Source: Methanoregulaceae archaeon
GTDB taxonomy: Archaea > Halobacteriota > Methanomicrobia > Methanomicrobiales > Methanospirillaceae
Assembly: GCA_028679275.1 (NCBI GenBank)
Contig: JAJRBV010000180.1
Coordinates: 1 to 7,305, forward strand
Reading direction: 5' to 3'
Length of the DNA stretch: 7,305 nucleotides
Numbering within the stretch: position 1 is the stretch's first letter; the number at the start of each line of letters is the position of its first letter. A program made the position numbers and the translations under genes. Of this stretch, positions 1 through 5,991 are shown in pieces. The notes under the pieces are model-generated. The model ran no database searches, was not told where the DNA came from, and saw nothing but the letters and a program-made list of their open reading frames with translations.

Positions 1-12
1 CATGTGAGTCAT
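1..12 (-). CDS. possible first codons of a gene leaving the window to the left
   Basis: On the minus strand an ATG at 12-10 is followed in frame by ACT CAC ATG, giving Met-Thr-His-Met at the window edge. It lies about 29 bases downstream of the centre of a good archaeal TATA box (38-45), the distance expected for a leaderless or nearly leaderless transcript. Only four codons are visible, so no product can be named. The call rests on promoter geometry alone. The second ATG (3-1) could equally be the start, or the gene could begin outside the window. Confidence 0.3.
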
Positions 13-57
13 GTACAACATAGTACATTATTGAATTTATTTATACTTTGTTGTATA
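11..57 (-). promoter_or_regulatory. leftward archaeal promoter with TRP-box-like hexamers
   Basis: Read on the minus strand, this AT-rich stretch contains TATAAATA (plus-strand 38-45), a good match to an archaeal box A. The start codons at 12 and 3 lie about where transcription should begin. Hexamers related to TGTACA start every 10 or 20 bases: TGTACA at 12-17, AGTACA at 22-27, TATACT (inverted) at 42-47 and TGTATA at 52-57. The same elements can be read as two inverted repeats, ATGTAC-N6-GTACAT (11-28) and TATAC-N6-GTATA (42-57). In Methanothermobacter the repressor TrpY binds TGTACA TRP boxes. Assigning this site to a TrpY-like regulator is inference. The 10-mer TACATTATTG (24-33) recurs at 4544-4553 in the trpB2 promoter. 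Confidence 0.5.
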
Positions 58-534
58 TTATAATTCATTTTAACCGGCAACCCATGGCGGTCTGGATAGC
101 TTTCTTGAAAAACTCCCGGAGTTTGTGATGGGATACGACCTTGTTACCCGTCCTCCAGGATATCCATTCAATCCCGGTCCGACTCTGCACTTAGGGGATC
201 TGGCACAGCCAGTTATCACACCCCCTCTCATCAGCCTTCACTGCTCACTCTGCCGATGCCTCGGGTTTGGTGAAAAGAGGCGGCCTGCTGAAGGGGATGC
301 CATTTTTCTATGGCATATACCGTGATTGCAGGGACCAGCTCGGTGATCTGGCAGTAATGCCCTTTCTTCCGGTTCGAAGGCGCGGTCTGCGGTGACATGA
401 TGACATCGGTCAGAAGGCAGGGATATTAATGGGGGGCAGGGGGTGAAGGTGCTCTCCCCGAGAGGGGAGCCGGACCATATCATACGAGGAGCCGGATACT
501 GCACCATTCCCCACTGTATTTTTTCAGAAGTGTA
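58..534. other. intergenic stretch without a convincing gene
   Basis: No complete gene is supported between the left-edge promoter and the end of the ThiC-family gene. Two minus-strand frames look somewhat protein-like. One is a 55-codon ATG-to-TGA frame at 398-231 with G or C at about 60% of third positions. The other is a stop-interrupted frame at about 230-65 whose last 41 codons (190-68) are open, including the run IEWISWRTGNKV. Together they could be a decayed gene, but I recognise no family. Two short hairpins are visible: ATGCCAT / ATGGCAT around a 6-base loop (297-316), and CTCCCC-GAGA-GGGGAG (454-469), whose loop fits the GNRA pattern. Neither is followed by a T run, so neither is a clear terminator for the leftward operon. 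Confidence 0.5.
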
Positions 535-1779
535 TCAGGGAGTTCGGGTGTTACAAAACTCCTTCATGATCCTGATTGCACAGAATGGCCCGCACATGCT
601 GCATGGCGTCCCCTGGGGATTCTCCTGACATATCCTCTCCGGGTCGAGTGCCAGGTCTGCCTGGCCTTTCCAGTCGAGTTCAGCCCGTCTCCTGGCAACA
701 GCCTCATCCTTTTTGATACTTCCGTACTTGATCGTGTCCCCTATGTGAGCGGCAATTCTGAATGCAATCAGTCCTTCCTTCACCTCATCTCTGGTAGGAA
801 GCCCGATATGTTCCGCGGGTGTCAGGTAACAGAGGTAATCCGCCCCGGCTCCTGAAGCTAATGATGCCCCGACACAGCCGGCAATATGGTCATATCCCAT
901 GGCAATATCAGTCGGGAGAGGCCCTGCAACAAAGAGCGGATACGGCATTTTTCTTTTATAGTCTCTTATATACCTCGAAATCCTTCCAGCATGCACATGA
1001 CCCCCCACTCCTTCGATAATTACCTGGACCCCTTCTTCATGCGCCCTGTCGGCAAGGGTGATATTCGCCCGCATCTCTTCTGCATGGAGACGGTCCCTGG
1101 CATCACTGATGCACCCGCTACGCATGGTATTCCCGAGAGAGATTACAATGTCATGCTTTTTTGTAATTGACAGGATATCCTCAAAACATTCGAGGTAAGG
1201 ATTCTCGCATTTCCCGAGGATCATGTGTGCAGCCATCATCGACCCTCCTTTTGAAACAATCCCGAGAACCCGGGGACTTTCCTGGATGTGTTTCAGGATC
1301 GTTCGTGAAACCATATGCAGAACAAGCGAGCTGATCCCTTCCTTTGCCTGCATGCGTATGGTCCGGATGAAATCCCTGCAGGTCAGATTATCAAGGCCGG
1401 TTTCTGCAACGGTCTGGTACAGAGGAACCGTGGTCAGCGGCAGGGAGGTGGCAGCAGAAATGCGTTTCCTTGTCGCGGAAATATCACCCGCCATGGAGAG
1501 ATCACTGATGGTATCCGCCCCGTACCTTTCAGCGATCCGGGCTTTCTCCACCTCCTCGTCCGGATTGCAACAGGCCGGAGAAGTGCCGATATTCACATTT
1601 ACCTTGGTTCTCAGCCCCTGACCAATCCCGATTGCCACCTTTCCCCTGTGCATGATAACCACGCTCCCTGCAGCAACCCGCTCCGAAAGGATCTTCGCCT
1701 CGATCCCTTCATCAGAAGCTACCTTTTCTACACGCCCTGTGATTGTTCCTTCCCTTGCGGCATCAGATTCTGTCTTCAT
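535..1779 (-). CDS. ThiC-family radical SAM enzyme, probable 5-hydroxybenzimidazole synthase (BzaF/BzaB-like)
   Basis: This 414-residue protein belongs to the ThiC superfamily. It has the NVNIGTSP stretch (61-68), GIVSKGG (173-179), DIAMGYDHIAG (291-301), CYLTPAEHIGLPT (317-329) and a C-terminal cysteine motif CSMCGPFC (Cys393, 396, 400) for the 4Fe-4S cluster that cleaves S-adenosylmethionine. ThiC turns aminoimidazole ribotide into the thiamin pyrimidine. Here several ThiC signatures are changed: SDLSMAGD (92-99) for MDLSTGGD, LHMVSRT (154-160) for VHCGVT, SLGNTMRSGC (214-223) for SLGDGLRPGC, and IEGVGGHVH (255-263) for VEGPGHVP. From memory, changes of this kind mark the BzaA/BzaB/BzaF paralogues, which convert the same substrate to 5-hydroxybenzimidazole, the lower ligand of factor III cobamide. 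The ATG overlaps the stop of a small ORF upstream (ATGA), and AGGAAAAGG (1795-1787) may act as ribosome binding site. Family membership is certain; the Bza role is inferred. A true ThiC is the alternative. Confidence 0.9.
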   Translation of the reverse strand: MKTESDAAREGTITGRVEKVASDEGIEAKILSERVAAGSVVIMHRGKVAIGIGQGLRTKVNVNIGTSPACCNPDEEVEKARIAERYGADTISDLSMAGDISATRKRISAATSLPLTTVPLYQTVAETGLDNLTCRDFIRTIRMQAKEGISSLVLHMVSRTILKHIQESPRVLGIVSKGGSMMAAHMILGKCENPYLECFEDILSITKKHDIVISLGNTMRSGCISDARDRLHAEEMRANITLADRAHEEGVQVIIEGVGGHVHAGRISRYIRDYKRKMPYPLFVAGPLPTDIAMGYDHIAGCVGASLASGAGADYLCYLTPAEHIGLPTRDEVKEGLIAFRIAAHIGDTIKYGSIKKDEAVARRRAELDWKGQADLALDPERICQENPQGTPCSMCGPFCAIRIMKEFCNTRTP

Positions 1780-1934
1780 TGTTCTGCCTTTTCCTGATTG
1801 ACTATTCCTCTCTTAAGGACAGGGGAGCCCCGGAACACCCTGATGGAGCCGGAATCAACGGCATATCCGGGAAGCGATTCGTTCGGGCCGATGGGATCCT
1901 GGAAAGGATTACGCTGGGACTCATAAAAATTCAT
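1776..1934 (-). CDS. probable small coupled protein of unknown function (52 residues)
   Basis: The gap between the NAD kinase-like gene and the ThiC-family gene is open in one frame along its whole length. An ATG at 1934-1932 gives 52 residues, ending in TGA at 1778-1776, which overlaps the downstream start as ATGA. A TTG at 1967-1965 would lengthen it to 63 residues and overlap the upstream TGA as TTGA. End-to-end overlap with both neighbours and mostly G/C third positions favour a real translated frame. The product is hydrophilic, begins MNFYESQRNPFQDP and has no evident membrane segment, cysteine motif or recognised domain. I do not know a family for it. It may be a small partner protein, or a short leader-type ORF whose translation delivers ribosomes to the next gene. 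Chance openness over 160 bases remains possible. Confidence 0.4.
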   Translation of the reverse strand: MNFYESQRNPFQDPIGPNESLPGYAVDSGSIRVFRGSPVLKRGIVNQEKAEQ

Positions 1935-1963
1935 GGAATACCAGGATAGAAAAGATGAATGGA

Positions 1964-3088
1964 TCAATTCCCGGAACTTATCCGCCCAATACGCTTTCTC
2001 TGGGCGATATGGTACCCTGAAATCACCGACACAGACTTCCCGAATGCTGCATCAAGCTCTCTGTCACCGGTGTCAAAAAACAGGAGAGGAGTTTCCGATA
2101 ATTTATGCGGCGTGGCAACAACTATCACATTCTCAGTCCCTATCATCCGGAGCACTGTGGGGCTGACCTGCCGGGTTCCCCTGCCGAGAACCGAGCCCTG
2201 CGCCCCTATGATGCTAATCACAAGCCGGCATGGGGTTTCACCTGACAATATCCCGAGCATTCCCTCCTCGTTCAGGTCAGATGCAATAAGCGTACCCTCC
2301 TTTACCGCGTCGAACCCAAGCAGTGTTTTGTCAACCCCGAGCTCCCGTGCAATCGCCCTGGTTGTACTTCCCGGCCCCAGCAGGTACAGGAATTCGGGAG
2401 TCCCCCTGATAACTTCGGCAAGAAACTTCCCGATACCCTCTTTTGCCTTTTCCTCATCCTGATCCTCCCAGACCTGTTTTGTATCCTGCATGAGACCTGG
2501 CTGGCAGGGACTCCTCACATATCCATGCAGCCTGGTCCGGAGCTCTCCGTGCCGGTAGGCTTCCTCGTCAACGTCAACAATCTCAGCTTCCCGGAGAAGT
2601 GGTGGTGTTGATACAAGATGATGAACGATTTCCGCTGCTGCTTCCGGGGTTAAAGCAAAGACTGCGGAGTACATTTTCACACCCGCCGGGATGCCAAGCA
2701 CCGGGACCCGGTCGAGGACGGTATCGTAGACATCACGTGCTGTCCCGTCCCCCCCGCAGAACAGGATAAGGTCGGCTCCCCGTGACTCAAACAGCATGCA
2801 GGCACTCCTGGTATCATCGGCAGAAGTGACATCGGGGGCCTGATATACCACGTCAAAACCAGTGAAACCTGCGGACCTGAGTATATCCTCCCCCATTCCA
2901 CCAGAACAACTCAAAAAGCGGAGTGGCAATCCTCTGAGCGGACGCAAAGCCGCCAGAGCCCGTTTCCCTGCCTCCGGCTCTGCGCCCCTCCGGATCGCTT
3001 CTGATATCAAGCCGTCGGTCCCTTTGAGTCCCACCGCACCCCCCATTCCGGCGATAGGGTTGACCAGGAATCCGATAGTGAGCATCAT
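1964..3088 (-). CDS. ATP-NAD kinase-like protein (COG3199 type)
   Basis: This 374-residue cytoplasmic protein belongs to the NAD kinase / diacylglycerol kinase fold. Visible signatures are an N-terminal Rossmann-like start with NPIAG (10-14), the nucleotide-binding GGDGTARD (112-119) and GIPAGVKMYSAVFA (132-145), where a Lys replaces the more usual residue after the Gly. Further on are GPGSTTRAIA (238-247) and GRGTRQVSP (302-310). It is longer than classical NadK (about 280-300 residues), which fits the COG3199 group annotated as polyphosphate- or ATP-dependent NAD kinases. The expected reaction is phosphorylation of NAD to NADP, but this group is less well tested, so the substrate is uncertain. 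Two adjacent ATGs (3088 and 3085) are possible starts and no clear Shine-Dalgarno sequence separates them. It follows trpB2 by 67 bases and is probably cotranscribed. Its TGA abuts the small ORF downstream. Confidence 0.85.
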   Translation of the reverse strand: MMLTIGFLVNPIAGMGGAVGLKGTDGLISEAIRRGAEPEAGKRALAALRPLRGLPLRFLSCSGGMGEDILRSAGFTGFDVVYQAPDVTSADDTRSACMLFESRGADLILFCGGDGTARDVYDTVLDRVPVLGIPAGVKMYSAVFALTPEAAAEIVHHLVSTPPLLREAEIVDVDEEAYRHGELRTRLHGYVRSPCQPGLMQDTKQVWEDQDEEKAKEGIGKFLAEVIRGTPEFLYLLGPGSTTRAIARELGVDKTLLGFDAVKEGTLIASDLNEEGMLGILSGETPCRLVISIIGAQGSVLGRGTRQVSPTVLRMIGTENVIVVATPHKLSETPLLFFDTGDRELDAAFGKSVSVISGYHIAQRKRIGRISSGN

Positions 3089-3155
3089 TCAGGAAGACGA
3101 GGGTATTCCATATTCCCGTTCGTGGTCAGAGCAGAAAGGGGGGTGGGAGATCCCC

Positions 3156-4514
3156 TCATGGTACTTTCGGGAGCCGGCTGAGCGCTTCCCTGATCAGGGC
3201 GTCGGGGTATTCGTAATCCACCAGCTTCCCGGCATAATAGGCATCATATGCGGACATATCGAAGTTGCCATGACCTGATGCGTTGAAGAGGATGGTCTTT
3301 GCCTCACCCGTCTTCCGGCACTTCAGGGCTTCGTCTATCGCGGCTTTCACTGCATGAGATGTCTCCGGGGCAACAATGATTCCTTCACTCCGTGCGAAAG
3401 TCTGGGCTGCATCAAAGACCTCGGTCTGGTGGTAAGAAACCGCCCTCATCACTCCATCATGGACCAGTTTTGAGACGATGGGGGAATCCCCGTGATACCT
3501 GAGCCCCCCCGCATGGATGGAGGGGGGGATGAAGTCATGTCCAAGCGTGTACATCTTCATGATAGGCGTCAGGCCTGCTTCATCGCCGAAATCGTATGCA
3601 TAGAGACCTTTTGTCAGTGTCGGGCAGGAGGCGGGCTCGACCCCTAGTATCTCCACCTCAGGGTGTTTTCCGGTCAGCTTGTCGCCTGCAAAGGGAAATG
3701 ATATCCCCGCAAAATTGGATCCACCCCCCACACAGCCAATCACGACATCAGGGTATGATTCCACTGATGCCAGCTGTTCCCGGCACTCCAGACCCATAAT
3801 CGTCTGGTGAAGGCAGACATGGTTGAGTACTGAGCCCAGCGAGTAATGCGTGTTTTTATGGGTAGCAGCATCCTCCACAGCTTCCGATATCGCAACACCG
3901 AGACTGCCCGGCGTATCGGGATCTTTTTCGAGCATAGCTCGTCCCGCATTAGTTTTCGTGCTCGGGCTCGGGATGCATTCGGCACCCCATACCTGCATCA
4001 TGGACTTCCTGTACGGTTTCTGTGTGTAGCTTGCCCGGACCATGTAAATGGTGCATTCGATGTCATACAGCATCGTGGCAAATGCGAGGGCAGATCCCCA
4101 CTGCCCCGCTCCGGTTTCCGTAGCGATACGCTCTACCCCTTCTTTCATATTATAATACGCCTGGGGTACAGAGGTATTGGGCTTGTGGCTCCCGGCCGGA
4201 CTTACCCCTTCCCACTTATAGTAGATCTTAGCCGGAGTTTTCAGGGCCTGCTCAAGCCGTCTGGCCCGATAGAGAGGGCTTGGCCTCCAGAGCCGGAGAA
4301 CGTCCCTGACCTCTTCGGGGATATCGATAAAACGGTCGGGGCTCATCTCCTGCCGTATCAGTTCCATCGGGAAGATGACCGCGAGGTCATCCGGGCCCAC
4401 CGGTTTTTTGGTCTGGGGATTGAGAGGCGGGTCCATGGGGGAGGGGAGATCAGCGAGGATATTGTACCACCGCTTTGGCATCTCCTCTTCATCAAGGAAT
4501 ATCTTTGTCTTCAT
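3156..4514 (-). CDS. trpB2: tryptophan synthase beta chain, TrpB2 type
   Basis: This 452-residue pyridoxal-phosphate enzyme belongs to the TrpB2 (trpB-related) branch. It joins indole and L-serine into L-tryptophan in the cytoplasm. The PLP lysine is in GSHKPN (Lys111). ETGAGQWG (133-140) has the Trp typical of TrpB2 where TrpB1 has His, and the cofactor phosphate loop is CVGGGSN (261-267). A C-terminal SGHGNFD closes the active site. Length and the extended N-terminus match TrpB2 rather than the roughly 400-residue TrpB1. No trpA lies alongside, as is common for TrpB2, which does not depend on the same alpha-subunit contact. The ATG lies about 25 bases from the centre of a TATA-like box, so the mRNA is probably leaderless or nearly so. 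It is the first gene of the leftward operon, and TRP-box-like hexamers in its promoter suggest tryptophan-dependent repression. The exact acceptor in vivo could be indole or a related compound. Confidence 0.95.
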   Translation of the reverse strand: MKTKIFLDEEEMPKRWYNILADLPSPMDPPLNPQTKKPVGPDDLAVIFPMELIRQEMSPDRFIDIPEEVRDVLRLWRPSPLYRARRLEQALKTPAKIYYKWEGVSPAGSHKPNTSVPQAYYNMKEGVERIATETGAGQWGSALAFATMLYDIECTIYMVRASYTQKPYRKSMMQVWGAECIPSPSTKTNAGRAMLEKDPDTPGSLGVAISEAVEDAATHKNTHYSLGSVLNHVCLHQTIMGLECREQLASVESYPDVVIGCVGGGSNFAGISFPFAGDKLTGKHPEVEILGVEPASCPTLTKGLYAYDFGDEAGLTPIMKMYTLGHDFIPPSIHAGGLRYHGDSPIVSKLVHDGVMRAVSYHQTEVFDAAQTFARSEGIIVAPETSHAVKAAIDEALKCRKTGEAKTILFNASGHGNFDMSAYDAYYAGKLVDYEYPDALIREALSRLPKVP

Positions 4515-4531
4515 GAATAGCAGGTTTGTGC

Positions 4532-4569
4532 TGTATAAATATATACATTATTGTATAGTTTAGTGTATT
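4532..4569. promoter_or_regulatory. trpB2 operon promoter with phased TRP-box-like hexamers, possibly bidirectional
   Basis: TATA-like sequence at 4534-4545 reads well on both strands. Its centre lies about 25 bases from the trpB2 ATG on the minus strand and about 31 bases from an ATG at 4571 on the plus strand. TGTATA (4532-4537), its reverse complement TATACA (4542-4547) and TGTATA again (4552-4557) start exactly 10 bases apart, and a further TGTATT lies at 4564-4569. They can also be read as TGTATA-N4-TATACA and TATAC-N6-GTATA. In Methanothermobacter, TrpY binds TGTACA boxes and controls trpB2, so this is a likely operator; the link to TrpY is inference. Bound protein here would cover the TATA box. 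Confidence 0.65.
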
Positions 4570-4570
4570 A

Positions 4571-4738
4571 ATGAACCGGATTGCAATCCACGCAGGAGAA
4601 CGATATCATCAGTTCAATTCCTGTCCGGAGAATTTGTTATACCCTGTACCAATATATGAAGGAGAGATCAGGGAGCAGGGAAAACGACAGATATCACCCA
4701 TAAGAGACAGAGATGGCAGGATATTCCCGCATCAGTAA
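4571..4738 (+). CDS. doubtful 55-residue ORF next to the divergent promoter
   Basis: An ATG at 4571 opens a 55-codon frame ending in TAA at 4736-4738. It stands where a leaderless transcript from the rightward reading of the TATA box would begin. The product starts MNRIAIHAGERYHQ, has no recognised domain, and its third positions are not G/C-rich as in the surrounding genes. It ends in another frame inside the apparent N-terminal extension of the condensation-like gene. It may be a chance ORF, a short upstream ORF, or the original 5' end of the next gene separated from it by a frameshift. Confidence 0.2.
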   Translation: MNRIAIHAGERYHQFNSCPENLLYPVPIYEGEIREQGKRQISPIRDRDGRIFPHQ

Positions 4739-4779
4739 ATGACCAGTGGAACTATCTCCTGAAGACCATTTGGGACCAG

Positions 4780-5991
4780 ATGATTCATCTCGTTATCCAT
4801 TTTGAGGGACATGCAGACGATGCAATAATGGATCGTGCCGTAAAGGAAGCTCTTTTTACCGAACCTCTCACCATGGCGAGATTTATTCCTGGCGAGGCCC
4901 CCTTTTTCGAACCAGCCGATACAGACCCTGAAATGCCAGCCTGGGCATGTATCCGTACCAGTGCCGTGGAAAACACCCTTGCAGAATTGCTGGCGACACC
5001 TCTGGATCCCCTGAGAGGCCCCATGGCCCGGATCAGGCTGCTCCGGTCAGATGACGACCTGCTCTGCATCTCCTTCAACCATACCATTACTGATGCCTAT
5101 GGCGTGAAATCATTTGGAAGCCTCATTGCGCGGCTTTACCGTTCCGGAACATGTAATGGGGGTTACGCGCCGGCAGGGAATCCTCATGACCGGTCGTTTG
5201 ACAGCATCTTTTCTCTCCTTGGTGACAAATGCGGAGAAGCATCAGGACGGCTGGGAAAACGGCAGGGTGCATGGAGTATCCCGTTCAAATCGTCCGGAAC
5301 CGGGAAGAGACAGTATGCAACAAAGACCATTGATAGTGAATTGTTTTCCTGCATCCGGCACTATGCCCGCATTCATGGAATCACGGTCAATGATCTCCTT
5401 CTCTCATCGTATGTTCTTGCCCTTGCTGAATCGGCTCCTTCTCCCCCGGGAACCTGTAATCCGGTCCTGACATCAATTGACCTGAGACGTTACCTCTCCC
5501 CTGATATGTACCCGTCACTTGCGAACCTTTCCGTTGCATTCGAGCTGCCCGTAAAGATTCCTCCAAAACCTGCCCTTCCGGAAATCGAACTTCAGGTCCA
5601 TACCCTGATGTCCCGTTGCAAATCCACTCATACCGGGATTGGAGCAGCGACGCTTCTATGCAGGGAGTTTCAGTCCGGTTTCAGGCATGTTGAAAAAGAA
5701 CTGGCATGTATGGAAGAGAAAACACGTGACGGGCTCCTCGGGAAGAATCCTTTTTTTACCAACCTCGGCGTCATCCCTGATGGCGTCATCGGATACGGGG
5801 TGCCCGTACGTACAGCATGGATGCTCGGTCCCGTCGAGTATCCTCCCGGCTTCGGCCTTGCTGCCTGTACCTTCCGGGGGTGCCTCACCCTCTCTGCCGG
5901 TTTTTCAGGGGAGGCATTGGAAAAAGACTGGGTCCTCTCCCTGCTCTCATCCGTGGCACAGAACCTTTCCCGGTTCATTTCCCCGGAATAA
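4780..5991 (+). CDS. orphan condensation-domain-like acyltransferase
   Basis: This protein of at least 403 residues resembles the CoA-dependent acyltransferase superfamily (nonribosomal peptide condensation domains, PapA and wax ester synthase relatives). The catalytic HHxxxDG appears as NHTITDA (100-106): the second His and the Asp are kept, while the first His is Asn and the Gly is Ala. The N-terminal beta strand and helix (IHLVIHFEGH onward), the LDPLRGPMARIRLL segment (75-88) and the late strand FRGCLTLSAGFSG fit the two-lobed fold. No adenylation or carrier-protein domain is attached, so it is not a peptide synthetase module. The acyl donor and acceptor are unknown. The start is uncertain: the reading frame is open back to 4660 and codons 4723-4779 look like a conserved N-terminus (PASVNDQWNYLLKTIWDQ), but there is no ATG, GTG or TTG before 4780. 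It converges on the transporter gene, with a 17-base overlap of the 3' ends. Confidence 0.75.
   Translation: MIHLVIHFEGHADDAIMDRAVKEALFTEPLTMARFIPGEAPFFEPADTDPEMPAWACIRTSAVENTLAELLATPLDPLRGPMARIRLLRSDDDLLCISFNHTITDAYGVKSFGSLIARLYRSGTCNGGYAPAGNPHDRSFDSIFSLLGDKCGEASGRLGKRQGAWSIPFKSSGTGKRQYATKTIDSELFSCIRHYARIHGITVNDLLLSSYVLALAESAPSPPGTCNPVLTSIDLRRYLSPDMYPSLANLSVAFELPVKIPPKPALPEIELQVHTLMSRCKSTHTGIGAATLLCREFQSGFRHVEKELACMEEKTRDGLLGKNPFFTNLGVIPDGVIGYGVPVRTAWMLGPVEYPPGFGLAACTFRGCLTLSAGFSGEALEKDWVLSLLSSVAQNLSRFISPE

Noticed and set aside
366..385. GGTTCGAA resembling a tRNA T-loop.
   Set aside because: No acceptor, D or anticodon arms can be folded around it, so it is not a tRNA.
454..469. Hairpin CTCCCC-GAGA-GGGGAG as a terminator for the leftward operon.
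   Set aside because: No T run follows on the minus strand, and archaeal termination depends mainly on T-rich tracts.
238..507. An 89-codon minus-strand frame in the left intergenic region.
   Set aside because: No recognised motif, and it competes with another protein-like frame on the same strand. Neither can be preferred without a homology search.
1223..1797. Plus-strand frames of 132 and 160 codons.
   Set aside because: They lie antisense to the ThiC-family gene and have no domain or start signal of their own.
3846..4520. A 224-codon open frame on the plus strand.
   Set aside because: It is antisense to trpB2, which has full family signatures on the other strand.
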